A stretch of 21,679 bases of DNA, taken from positions 1 to 21,679 of the forward strand of contig JAEYPY010000105.1 in NCBI GenBank assembly GCA_023410295.1, in the 5' to 3' direction. The notes under the pieces were generated by a model. It was not told where the DNA came from. It saw only the letters and a list, made by a program, of their open reading frames with translations, and did not search any database. Shown one piece after another: positions 7,909 to 14,974 of the stretch. How positions within the stretch are numbered: position 1 is the first letter of the stretch; each line of letters starts with the position of its first letter. This DNA is from Pseudomonadota bacterium (GTDB lineage: Bacteria > Pseudomonadota > Alphaproteobacteria > Caulobacterales > Aquidulcibacteraceae). The translations under genes and the position numbers were made by a program.

Positions 7909-7927
7909 CGCCTCGCTGAGCGAGGCG
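7909..7927. promoter_or_regulatory. Perfect palindrome upstream of the TonB receptor, operator candidate
   Basis: CGCCTCGCT and AGCGAGGCG (7909-7917 and 7919-7927) form a perfect 9-bp inverted repeat around a single G. It is centred 22 bp before the GTG at 7896, where a repressor could block transcription or a hairpin could mask the start site. It does not resemble a Fur box, which is AT-rich. No regulator can be named. Confidence 0.45.
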
Positions 7928-7946
7928 GCTGAGCAGCAGATCGGAA

Positions 7947-7986
7947 CTCACGCTGCGTAGCCAAGGCCCGGAAGCTGAAGCGTGAG
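7947..7986 (-). terminator. Inverted repeat after the GST-like gene, weak terminator candidate
   Basis: CTCACGCT (7947-7954) and AGCGTGAG (7979-7986) form an 8-bp perfect stem with a 24-nt loop just past the GST stop at 7997 on the minus strand. No real T-tract follows, so termination would be weak. It could equally be a regulatory site in the leader of the receptor gene. Confidence 0.3.
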
Positions 7987-7996
7987 ATTAGTGGGG

Positions 7997-8635
7997 CTAA
8001 TGTGAGGCGCGCGCCTTATCGCCGGCGACGAAGTGGGCCATCTGGTCGCCGTGCGCCTTCTTGAAGGCGGGGCGGTCGGTGACGCGGGCGATGTAGGCTT
8101 CCGTAGCTGGCCGGTCGCCGAAGGCGCGCACTTTGGGCACGCGCAGCACGTCAGCCATGATCAAATCGGCGACCGTGAAGCGGTCGGCCGCAAGCCACGC
8201 GCGCGATTTCAAGACGCTCTCGAGGTGATCGAGCCGGCTTTGTAGCCAGCCGGTGAGGCCGTTCTCTTTCGCGCCGGTGATTTCCAGAAACCACCACGGC
8301 ACGGTGACCATCTCGATCGAGTTGAGCGCGGCGATGGTCCATTGCAGCGTTTGTGCTTCACCCGCGGGATCACGGGGTGTCAGCTTTTCACTTTTGCGCG
8401 CGAGATGCAGAAGTCCCGCGCCGCTCTCGAACAGTTCGACCTCGCCATCGCTCAGAAGCGGAATCTGGCCAAATGGCTGACGCGCAACACGATCGTCCTG
8501 CGACTCGAACGGCACCGTGCGCACCACGTAAGCAAGCCCCGCTTCCTCGCACGCCCATCGCAGACGCAAATCGCGTACGAGTCCACGCGGGCCGTCCGGC
8601 ACCCAATCGTAGGTCCAGATGATGAGTTCGCTCAT
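7997..8635 (-). CDS. Glutathione S-transferase family protein
   Basis: The product is 212 residues, the usual length for the two-domain fold. The thioredoxin-like N-terminal half shows QIPLL with the cis-proline (Pro59), followed by a VELFESGAGLLHLA helix whose Glu70-Ser71 pair matches the glutathione-binding E/Q-S motif. The all-helical C-terminal half carries the N-capping box FTVADL (Thr154, Asp157). The residue that would activate the thiol in the first loop (WTYDWVPDGPRG) is not clear, so whether it is a true transferase or a binding protein is open. The ATG at 8635 has GGGAGGAA about 10 nt upstream; the open frame continues to 8728 without a ribosome site. Inverted repeats lie on both sides of the gene. 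The PAQR gene is upstream on the same strand, 120 bp away, so co-transcription is possible but uncertain. Confidence 0.9.
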   Translation of the reverse strand: MSELIIWTYDWVPDGPRGLVRDLRLRWACEEAGLAYVVRTVPFESQDDRVARQPFGQIPLLSDGEVELFESGAGLLHLARKSEKLTPRDPAGEAQTLQWTIAALNSIEMVTVPWWFLEITGAKENGLTGWLQSRLDHLESVLKSRAWLAADRFTVADLIMADVLRVPKVRAFGDRPATEAYIARVTDRPAFKKAHGDQMAHFVAGDKARASH

Positions 8636-8690
8636 GCTGCCAATTCCTCCCGAGAGCCGAACATATCGTGGCGAGCTTGGGGCGCGACCT

Positions 8691-8718
8691 CTCACGATCC
8701 GCTTCACGGGATCGTGAG
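8691..8718. repeat. Inverted repeat between the PAQR and GST-like genes
   Basis: CTCACGATCC (8691-8700) and GGATCGTGAG (8709-8718) form a 10-bp perfect stem with an 8-nt loop. It lies 38 bp past the PAQR stop and 56 bp before the GST start, both on the minus strand. No T-tract follows, so it may be a weak terminator for the PAQR gene or an operator for the GST gene. Confidence 0.5.
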
Positions 8719-8755
8719 TCCGCCGCATTAATGGATCGTCATCGCGAAATGTGCG

Positions 8756-9418
8756 CTAAGCGAACACCACGCCCGTCAGCACAGCTGCGTAGTGCACCGC
8801 GGCCGCGGCCATGACGAAGCCGTGCCAGATCGCTCGGCGGAAGGGGAGTTTCTCCCAGACGTAAAACGGAATGCCGACCGAATAGAGCAAGCCGCCGACC
8901 GCAAGCAGGACGACGCCCGCAAGCGGCACGCCTTCAACGAGCGGTCCCATCGCCGCGACCACGAGCCAGCCCATCAGCACATAGAACGCGATCCAAATGC
9001 GCTTGCCGATGCCGGGCAGAAAAAGTTTGCCGGCGGCGCCAACGATGGCGAGCGCCCAGATAATGGTGGTCATCGAGATCGCCCAGGCGCCGTCGAAGCG
9101 GATGGTGGTGAAGGGCGTATACGTCCCGGCGATCATCAGGAAGATCGCGGCGTGGTCGAAGCGGCGCAGCAGCGATTTGCGTTTATGGTTCTCCGCCAAA
9201 TTGTACGCCATCGAACAGCCGATCATGGTCATGACGCAGATCGCATAGACCAGTACCGCGCTCGCCATCGGCAGCCCGCCGCGCATGATGGCGAGCCCCA
9301 GCGCTGCGCCCACCGCAAAGGTGAAGAGCATCAGCGCCACGCCATGCACCCACCCGTCGACCAGCTTTTCGAGCCGCGTGGGGTAGTGGAGCTTGGGAAT
9401 TAGGTCGGAGAGCGTCAT
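8756..9418 (-). CDS. Hemolysin III / PAQR family membrane protein
   Basis: The product is 220 residues with about seven membrane segments, the normal size of the HlyIII family in the inner membrane. Family motifs are present: RLEKLVDGWVHGVAL near the N-terminus, RRFDHAAIFLMIAGTYTPF (Asp88-His89), and AIWHGFVMAAAAVHY in the last segment. In adiponectin receptors and many HlyIII proteins three histidines bind zinc. By eye, the second-segment STLYH-like motif here reads SMAYN (Asn73) and the first His of the HxxxH pair is Arg195, leaving His199, so the classical site seems incomplete. The family is proposed to include hydrolase-like enzymes; the activity of this branch is unknown, and the name hemolysin should not be taken literally. 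The ATG at 9418 has GGAG about 6 nt upstream, better than the open extension to 9451. It is divergent from the DUF4197 gene. Confidence 0.93.
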   Translation of the reverse strand: MTLSDLIPKLHYPTRLEKLVDGWVHGVALMLFTFAVGAALGLAIMRGGLPMASAVLVYAICVMTMIGCSMAYNLAENHKRKSLLRRFDHAAIFLMIAGTYTPFTTIRFDGAWAISMTTIIWALAIVGAAGKLFLPGIGKRIWIAFYVLMGWLVVAAMGPLVEGVPLAGVVLLAVGGLLYSVGIPFYVWEKLPFRRAIWHGFVMAAAAVHYAAVLTGVVFA

Positions 9419-9537
9419 GGAACTCCAATGATGGCAGAGGCCCTGGCCCAAGTCATGGCGCCCGCCGATAAAGCTTCAAGACCGATTGTTTCGACCGGCG
9501 CGCCCGGCTCGCCCCTGGGCGGTGGTAAACTGCGTGC

Positions 9538-10227
9538 ATGCAGAATCACTCCCGACGCGCGCTGCTTGCCGGCCTCGCGGTTTCCGCCGCGGCGCCGGCT
9601 CTGGCGCAACAGCCGTTGCTTGAGGGCTTGACGCAAGGCGACGCCGCGCGCGGCATCCGCGAAGCGCTCGGTATCGCCGCCACCAACACAGCGCTGCAGC
9701 TCGGCCGCCCCGGCGGATTCTGGAGCGATGCGCGCGTGCGCATCCCGCTGCCCGGCCTGCTCGGGCAAACGCAGCGCACGCTCTCGGGCTTCGGCATGTC
9801 GCGCCCGCTCGACGCGCTGCAGGAGAATTTGAACCACGCCGCCGAAAGCGTGATGCCGGAAGCCGGGCGGCTGTTCCTCAACGCCGTACGCAGCCTCACC
9901 ATCGACGACGCGATCGACATTGTGCGCGGCCCCCAGGACTCCGCCACACGCTATCTGCGCGGCCGCACCGAAACGCGCCTCACCACGCTGTTGCGCCCGC
10001 CGATGCGCGAGGCGCTGACGCAATCGGGCGCCTTCACGCTGCTCCGGGCCGCGCTGCGCGAGGTCGGGCTCGCCAGCATGACCAACGATCTGCGTACGGA
10101 GATCATCGCCTTCTCCACGCAAAAGGCTCTCGACGGCTGCTTCTTCTTCATCGCCGAAGAAGAGCGCGCCATCCGCCGCGACCCCTTGCGCCGCACCAAC
10201 GACATTCTGCGCCGCGCGTTCGGCTGA
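9538..10227 (+). CDS. DUF4197 family exported protein
   Basis: The product is 229 residues and resembles DUF4197 proteins (Pfam family of unknown function) in its length, its helical make-up and the segments RIPLPGLL, MNRA/E-type helices and ALDGCFFFIAEEERAIRRDPLRR near the end. Residues 1-23 form a signal peptide, SRRALLAGLAVSAAAPALAQ. The Arg pair gives it a Tat-like look, but the strict twin-arginine consensus is incomplete, so Sec export is equally likely. The mature protein should be periplasmic. No catalytic residues can be proposed. The ATG at 9538 lies just after a purine-poor stretch with no strong ribosome site. The 119-bp gap to the divergent PAQR gene should contain both promoters. 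The alpha/beta hydrolase gene starts about 46 bp downstream on the same strand and may be co-transcribed. Confidence 0.88.
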   Translation: MQNHSRRALLAGLAVSAAAPALAQQPLLEGLTQGDAARGIREALGIAATNTALQLGRPGGFWSDARVRIPLPGLLGQTQRTLSGFGMSRPLDALQENLNHAAESVMPEAGRLFLNAVRSLTIDDAIDIVRGPQDSATRYLRGRTETRLTTLLRPPMREALTQSGAFTLLRAALREVGLASMTNDLRTEIIAFSTQKALDGCFFFIAEEERAIRRDPLRRTNDILRRAFG

Positions 10228-10273
10228 CGGGAACAGTGCCCGCTCGCGCAGGGAAGGGCTGCGGGGATAACTC

Positions 10274-11245
10274 TTGCCTTATGCCGCCGCTGGCGTACTC
10301 ACCAGCGCCGTGACCGAGACCCAAGCCGCCACCGAGTTTCGCCGCCTCTCGTTCGATCTGCCGGGCGGGCAGATGGCCGGCATCGCTTTTGGCGCGGAAA
10401 CGCCGAACCCCGACATCATCTTCCTGCACGCGACGGGCTTCAACGCGCGCACTTATCGCTCGCTTCTGGCGCCGCTGGGCGAGCGCTTTCAGGTATGGGC
10501 CTTAGATGCACGCGGGCACGGACGCACGACGTTGCCGGCGCGCACGTTCGGCTACGCCTCCTGGCGTCGGCATCGCGAAGACCTGATCGCGGTGCTGGAA
10601 CAGCACTGCACCGCACCGGTGACGCTCGCGGGCCACTCCATGGGCGCGACAGTGAGCCTGCTCGTCGCCGGCAAGCGCACCGATCTCGTCGCCGGCCTCG
10701 CGCTGCTTGAGCCCGTCATATTGCCGGCCTCGCACTACGCTTTCACGGAAATCCCCGGCGCGCCGCTGATCCAGCGCATGACCTTTCCGCTCGCGCGCAA
10801 CGCCGCCAAACGCCGCGATAAGTTCGAGAGCCGCGAAGAGGCGGTCGCTGCGTTCACCGGCCGCGGCATCTTCAAGACCTTCCCGCCTGAAGCGGTCGAG
10901 GACTACGTCGCCGACGGTCTCGTCGAAGATCCGCGCGGCGGCTTTCGTCTGGCGTGCCGGCCAAAGTTCGAAGCGGCGACCTTCTGCGCGCAGCGACACG
11001 ATCCGTGGGGCGCGCTGCGGCGCGTCACCGACCCGCTGGTGCTGCTGCGCGCGGAAAAGAACTCCACCATCTCCGACGCCGCCGTCGCGCGCTTCGCCGC
11101 CACCAAGGCGGATGCGCGCATCGCCACCGTGGAAGGCGCCAGCCACATGCTCCCGATCGAGCGTCCCGACCGTGCCCGCGCCGCTATCGAAACCGCGGCG
11201 CTGCTGGCGAAAGCGGGGCGGAAGTATGCGGATGCGTTGGAGTAG
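10274..11245 (+). CDS. Alpha/beta hydrolase
   Basis: The product is 323 residues from TTG 10274. It is a cytoplasmic alpha/beta hydrolase: oxyanion segment FLHATGFNA, the DARGHG turn, nucleophile elbow GHSMG with Ser122, and the catalytic histidine in EGASHMLPIERP (His291). The acid residue is probably an Asp or Glu after the sixth strand, near LLRAEKNSTISD, but cannot be fixed. The substrate is unknown; esters or lactones are typical. The start is uncertain. TTG 10274 has GGGGAT 4-5 nt upstream, while GTG 10310 gives an N-terminus (MTETQAATEF) that fits the start of such domains better but lacks a visible ribosome site. No signal peptide is present. The gene converges with the double hot-dog thioesterase gene 62 bp away; that gap has only short imperfect repeats. 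Confidence 0.9.
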   Translation: MPYAAAGVLTSAVTETQAATEFRRLSFDLPGGQMAGIAFGAETPNPDIIFLHATGFNARTYRSLLAPLGERFQVWALDARGHGRTTLPARTFGYASWRRHREDLIAVLEQHCTAPVTLAGHSMGATVSLLVAGKRTDLVAGLALLEPVILPASHYAFTEIPGAPLIQRMTFPLARNAAKRRDKFESREEAVAAFTGRGIFKTFPPEAVEDYVADGLVEDPRGGFRLACRPKFEAATFCAQRHDPWGALRRVTDPLVLLRAEKNSTISDAAVARFAATKADARIATVEGASHMLPIERPDRARAAIETAALLAKAGRKYADALE

Positions 11246-11307
11246 GCGCGTTCGAGGATCAAGGTTCGGTTATCAAGAACCGGAGCATCGATAACAGAAT
11301 AACCGGC

Positions 11308-12258
11308 TTAAACGGCCAGCTTCACGATGCGCTTCTGCATCCGCGCGCGTGCTTCGGCACTTGGCGCGATGGCTTTGCGCGTTGCTGTATCGAACGTCAG
11401 CGCCACCGCTTCCATGCTCGCCCACGCCGCGCCGCTTTCGGGATCGACGATCCAGTGAATGAGGCGCAGCGTCTTTTCGCCGACTTCAGCAATACCGGAA
11501 TGGACTTCAATGAGTTCGCCCGCGCGCGGGAAACGGCGGAACACGAGCCGCGCTTCCACGACAGCGCCTGCCGGCGCCGCTGCCGCATTCTCCGCCGCCG
11601 CGTCCTGCCGCCATTGCGCCAATAAATTCGGCACCGAGTCCGAGACGCGGCCGACATAGTGCTCGGCGCGCAGACGCCCGAACGCGTCGCACTGATCGGG
11701 AAACACGCAGGTCGCGCCAATCCGCGCCGCGCCGGCGTCGATCGCGCCCTGTCGCGTGGCGTTCGACGGCCCCTTGCTCAAATCGATGGAGCGAGGCTTA
11801 GCGTGCTCCGGCAGTGTGCAAGAAAGCCGCTGCGCCGCCGCGCGCGAGCGCTGCGACCACGGGAAAGGGCGGAAGCTGCGCGTCTCGGCATGCGCCACGC
11901 GCAGCGTGAAGCACGAGCTCGGCGCGCCATCGCCATGGCGCATATCGAGGCAGAGCGTCGCCTCGCTCTCGCCGAGCTCGACCACGCCGCCATGCATCGC
12001 CAGCGGCGCGCCCGGCCGCGCTTCCTTTAGAAACCGCACATGCGCTTCGAGCGGCACGAGCGTTGCGCCGGCCGCCGCCGTCGACGCACGCGGCATGTCG
12101 AGCGCATTGGCCATGTGCGCGAGGCCGATCATCGCGCGCTCCAAATGGAAGCGCACGTTCAGATGTCCGCCGTCGTCACACTCCCAGGTGTTGACGCTGC
12201 CCTGGTAGAGCGGGGCGGGCAGGGGCGCGGGATGAGCGCTCACGCGGCTTGCTGGCAT
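11308..12258 (-). CDS. Double hot-dog acyl-CoA thioesterase-like protein
   Basis: The product is up to 316 residues and holds two tandem hot-dog (4HBT-like) domains at about 15-130 and 178-300. The first begins with NTWECDDGGHLN and carries Asp28/Asp29 and His32, the catalytic D-x-x-G-H-x-N type motif. The second begins CVFPDQCDAFGRLRAEHYVGR with Asp191, where the usual GHxN has become GRLR, so the second site may be altered. It likely cleaves an acyl thioester in the cytoplasm; the substrate is unknown. The start is ambiguous. ATG 12258 overlaps the upstream zur stop by 19 bp, whereas GTG 12243 gives a 4-bp GTGA overlap and begins closer to the domain. Either way, translation is coupled to zur, so the protein may be made in proportion to the regulator. 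No terminator is evident after its stop. Confidence 0.88.
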   Translation of the reverse strand: MPASRVSAHPAPLPAPLYQGSVNTWECDDGGHLNVRFHLERAMIGLAHMANALDMPRASTAAAGATLVPLEAHVRFLKEARPGAPLAMHGGVVELGESEATLCLDMRHGDGAPSSCFTLRVAHAETRSFRPFPWSQRSRAAAQRLSCTLPEHAKPRSIDLSKGPSNATRQGAIDAGAARIGATCVFPDQCDAFGRLRAEHYVGRVSDSVPNLLAQWRQDAAAENAAAAPAGAVVEARLVFRRFPRAGELIEVHSGIAEVGEKTLRLIHWIVDPESGAAWASMEAVALTFDTATRKAIAPSAEARARMQKRIVKLAV

Positions 12259-12704
12259 ACGCTGCAGAGGCCGCTCGCCTCGATCATGGTGCGGCGGATG
12301 GCGAACCCGTCCTTCTTCGCGGCGGCTTCAAGATCGACGAGCGCGTGGCCCGCGTCGAACTCTTCAGCCGCGCCGCAATTTTCGCAGATGAGAAAGATGG
12401 TCGAACGCTCGCAGGCGCCGATGCCGCAGGCGACGAAGGCGTTGAGGCTCTCGATCTTGTGCGCGAGTCCCATGCGCACCAGGAAATCCAGCGCCCGATA
12501 AATCGTCGGCGGCTTGGCCTGCTTCTCGCTGTCGAGCAGGGGTAAGAGATCATAGGCCTTCGCCGGCCCGTGCTGGTCGATCAGCAATTCGAATACGCGC
12601 CGGCGCAGCGGCGTCAGCGTCTCGTTCGCCGCCTGGCAGCGCCGTTCCGCTTCCGCAATTTGATCGTCGCGCTGGTGCGCGTGGGAGTGAGACATGTCCG
12701 CCAT
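12240..12704 (-). CDS. zur: Zur-type zinc uptake regulator (Fur family)
   Basis: The product is 154 residues. It follows E. coli Zur over its length: a winged-helix DNA-binding half with AKPPTIYRALDFLVRMGLAHKIESLNAFVAC, then FLICENCG and GFAIRRTMIEASGLCSVC. Cys107, Cys110, Cys147 and Cys150 form the structural zinc site. For the regulatory site, His82, Cys93 and a Glu near 114-115 are present, but the histidine equivalent to E. coli His96 is missing; the segment reads GACERST instead. With zinc it would repress uptake genes by binding DNA in the cytoplasm. The N-terminus has a His-rich stretch (SHSHAHQ). Two in-frame ATGs (12704 and 12695) compete, and neither has a strong ribosome site. It is the first gene of a two-gene unit with the thioesterase. 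Znu transporter genes, often nearby, are not in this window. Confidence 0.93.
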   Translation of the reverse strand: MADMSHSHAHQRDDQIAEAERRCQAANETLTPLRRRVFELLIDQHGPAKAYDLLPLLDSEKQAKPPTIYRALDFLVRMGLAHKIESLNAFVACGIGACERSTIFLICENCGAAEEFDAGHALVDLEAAAKKDGFAIRRTMIEASGLCSVCQQAA

Positions 12705-12778
12705 GATCGCAGGCTCGTTCGCTGCACGGAAGATGGCGATCCGCGTGCATGATTTTGAGTTCGATCACGCAGCAGAAC

Positions 12779-12807
12779 TTTACAAGAACATCTGACTCGC
12801 GTATCAA
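12779..12807. promoter_or_regulatory. Candidate overlapping divergent promoter
   Basis: TTTACA (12779-12784), 17 nt, then TATCAA (12802-12807) resembles a -35/-10 pair for the plus-strand gene at 12857. Read on the minus strand the same bases give TTGATA, 17 nt, TGTAAA, pointing at zur. The two hexamers would thus swap roles on opposite strands. The matches are imperfect (4-5 of 6 each) and could be chance. Confidence 0.3.
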
Positions 12808-12856
12808 GTAGAACGTAGCGCGAACGATCAAGAGAATGATCAGACGGGGGCGTTTG

Positions 12857-13237
12857 ATGTCAGAAGCAATTTTCCGTGGAATTTCAGGCCGGCTGCACCG
12901 TTTTGCGGTGCATCGCCCGGACGCCGGCTTCGCCGCCGAGCCGGGGGTCTACTGCTTCGCCCGCCCGGGCCCAGGCGGCCGCGGCTGGACGCCGCTTTTC
13001 CTCTCGCGCACCGGCAACCTCGCCAAGCGCCTCGGCGCGCACGAGCAATGGCCCGAAGCCCAACTCCTGGGCGCGACGCACGTGCTGGTGCACCAGTCTG
13101 ACGAACGCGACGCGCGCGAATATGTCGAAGCCGATCTCGCCGCCGCCCTCCGCCCCGCCATGAACGGCCCGCTGTTCGACGCGGAGCTGACGGAAGCGGC
13201 GGATGAAGCCGGCGTGCGGCTCATCTGGGCGGCGTAA
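12857..13237 (+). CDS. Degenerate GIY-YIG-like small protein
   Basis: The product is 126 residues. Its order of motifs resembles a GIY-YIG nuclease domain: GVYCFA (30-35) in place of GIY, PLFLSRTGNLAKRLGAHE (46-63) in place of the YIG-T-NL-RL-H segment, a Glu in YVEADLAAALRP (about Glu91), and a closing Asn103 in PAMN. The second motif lacks the catalytic tyrosine and glycine (FLS instead of YIG), so nuclease activity is doubtful. Arg58, His62 and the late Glu/Asn positions remain. The homology is a pattern match by eye and not proven. The ATG at 12857 has GGGGGC upstream; an ATG at 12836 is in frame but its purine stretch abuts the codon. The gene is divergent from zur and ends at a strong hairpin. 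It is likely cytoplasmic, since no signal or membrane segment is seen. Confidence 0.75.
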   Translation: MSEAIFRGISGRLHRFAVHRPDAGFAAEPGVYCFARPGPGGRGWTPLFLSRTGNLAKRLGAHEQWPEAQLLGATHVLVHQSDERDAREYVEADLAAALRPAMNGPLFDAELTEAADEAGVRLIWAA

Positions 13238-13270
13238 ATCTCCCCTCCCCACAAAGGGGGAGGGGAGATT
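13237..13270. terminator. Bidirectional terminator hairpin
   Basis: A perfect 14-bp stem (13237-13250 with 13257-13270) with a 6-nt loop. It directly follows the stop of the GIY-YIG-like gene (+) and precedes by 3 bp the stop of the von Willebrand A gene (-), so it can end both convergent transcripts. T-tracts are short, but the stem is very stable. Confidence 0.8.
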
Positions 13271-13273
13271 GAG

Positions 13274-14974
13274 TTACTGCCCGCCTCTTGGCGCGTTTTG
13301 CGCCGTTGGCAGCGCGGCCGCGGTTTCCGCGGCGCGGGCGAGTTGTACGAACTCGGCGCGCCAGCCGAATTCATCATCGCCGCGCGCGCTTTGCGCCAGC
13401 GTGATGACGTCGTTCCAGCCATAGCCTTGCGCCAGGTAGGGATCGCCGCGCAGCAGCTGGCCATAGCCGGCGACGGCGGTGGCGAAGCGGACGTATTCCG
13501 GCGCGCTGGCGATGCTCGTCACGCGGTCGCGCGAGGTGATCGGCCGTTCGATCAGGCGCGACGTATCCTCGCCCGGCAGCTTGTAGCGGATGCGCAGGAA
13601 AGCGAGTTCGCCTGCCGTTGAAGCCGGCGCGGCGCTTGGCTGATAGCGCAGGGGATCGGTGAAGGTGCGACCGCCGACTGGCGTGATCTCGTAGATCGCC
13701 GTCACCGAATGGCCAGCGCCGATCTCGCCGGCGTCGACCTGGTCGTTGTTGAAGTCTTCGCGGCGCAGCATCCGCGTTTCGTAGCCGATCAGGCGATACT
13801 CGGCGACTTGCGCGGGATTGAACTCGACCTGGATCTTCACGTCGTTGGCGATCGTGAACATGTTCGAGGCCATCTCGTCGCGCAGCACGCGGCGTGCTTC
13901 GGCGAGCGTGTCGATATAGGTCGCGACGCCGTTGCCGTTCTGCGCCAGCCGCTGCATCAGCGCGTCATTGTAATTGCCGCGTCCGAAGCCGAACACCGAG
14001 AGATAGATGCCGCTCTCGCGCTTGCGCTCGACGAAATCCTGCAGCTGTTCGGGATCGTTGATGCCGACATTGAAATCGCCGTCAGTAGCGATAATGACGC
14101 GGTTGACGGCGTTGGCGTTGTAGTTCTGCTCCGCCAGCGCGTAGGCGAGCCGCAGCCCTTCGCCGCCCGCGGTCGAGCCGCCGGCTTGCAGATTGTTGAG
14201 CGCGCCAAGAATACGCGCGTGCTCGTTGCCCGGCGTGGGCTCCAGCACTGCGCCCGCGGCGCCGGCATAGACGACGATCGAGATGCGATCGCGCGCATTG
14301 AGCTGATTGATCAACATCTGGAAGCTTTGCTGCACCAGCGGCAGCTTGTTGGGCTCGGCCATCGAGCCGGACACATCGAGCAGCAGCGTCAGATTGAGCG
14401 GCGGGCGCTCGCGCGGCACGATGTTGTAGCCTTGCAGGCCGACATGCACGAGCTGGCGTCCTTCCGCCCAGGGCGAAGGCGCGACCGTCACATGCGTGGC
14501 GAAGGGCTGCGTGCGGTTCTGCGGCAGCGGATAATCATAGCGGAAATAGTTTATCAGCTCCTCGATCCGCACCGCATCGCGCGGCGGCAGACGCCCCGCG
14601 TTCAGCATGCTGCGGACGTTCGCATAGGAGGCGGTGTCGACATCGATCGAGAAGGTCGAAACCGGATCTTCGGCGACGATATGGATCGGGTTTGGTTCGG
14701 AGTCTTCATATCGATCGCGATCGACATCGCCGGGCATCGGCTGCGGCGCGGTTTGCGCGTAAGGCGCGGCCATGCGCGCTGCGCCCATTTCGTAGGCCGC
14801 GACCGGCGGCGGTGGCGGTGGCGGCGGCATCGGTGGTGCGAGCTGATCGTCGCTCCTACCTGCGGTGACGCTAATTTCGTCCGCTTCGTGTTGTGCGTTT
14901 TGCGTCGACGCTGCGCAGGCAGCGAGAAGCAGCAGGCACAAAGCGGCGCCCGCGAATTTGGTATTTGCCAGCAT
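13274..14974 (-). CDS. YfbK-like von Willebrand factor A lipoprotein
   Basis: The product is 566 residues. Residues 1-20 form a lipoprotein signal with lipobox LLAAC (Cys20). A low-complexity region follows, with a proline run at about 47-57. Then come a VWA N-terminal segment (FSIDVDTASYANVR, 108-121), the VWA domain (about 193-370) and a C-terminal region (about 395-545) of the type in E. coli YfbK. The metal-binding MIDAS is complete: Asp200-x-Ser202-x-Ser204 (LDVSGSM), Thr268 and Asp298 (IIATDGD). It should bind a divalent cation and a protein partner in the envelope; the partner is unknown. The ATG at 14974 has GGGAGGG 5-6 nt upstream, and the longer open frame to 15187 runs back into the upstream gene without support. 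It lies 142 bp after the DUF885 gene on the same strand, with no clear terminator between. Confidence 0.93.
   Translation of the reverse strand: MLANTKFAGAALCLLLLAACAASTQNAQHEADEISVTAGRSDDQLAPPMPPPPPPPPVAAYEMGAARMAAPYAQTAPQPMPGDVDRDRYEDSEPNPIHIVAEDPVSTFSIDVDTASYANVRSMLNAGRLPPRDAVRIEELINYFRYDYPLPQNRTQPFATHVTVAPSPWAEGRQLVHVGLQGYNIVPRERPPLNLTLLLDVSGSMAEPNKLPLVQQSFQMLINQLNARDRISIVVYAGAAGAVLEPTPGNEHARILGALNNLQAGGSTAGGEGLRLAYALAEQNYNANAVNRVIIATDGDFNVGINDPEQLQDFVERKRESGIYLSVFGFGRGNYNDALMQRLAQNGNGVATYIDTLAEARRVLRDEMASNMFTIANDVKIQVEFNPAQVAEYRLIGYETRMLRREDFNNDQVDAGEIGAGHSVTAIYEITPVGGRTFTDPLRYQPSAAPASTAGELAFLRIRYKLPGEDTSRLIERPITSRDRVTSIASAPEYVRFATAVAGYGQLLRGDPYLAQGYGWNDVITLAQSARGDDEFGWRAEFVQLARAAETAAALPTAQNAPRGGQ

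Noticed and set aside
11246..11307. Short GGTTATC/GATAAC and GGTTC/GAACC repeats between convergent genes, considered as a terminator.
   Set aside because: The stems are 5-6 bp, interleaved and lack a T-tract, so they are too weak to call.
14821..14836. A GGCGGTGGCGG-like tract that could look like a repeat element.
   Set aside because: It encodes the proline run in the linker of the von Willebrand A lipoprotein on the minus strand.
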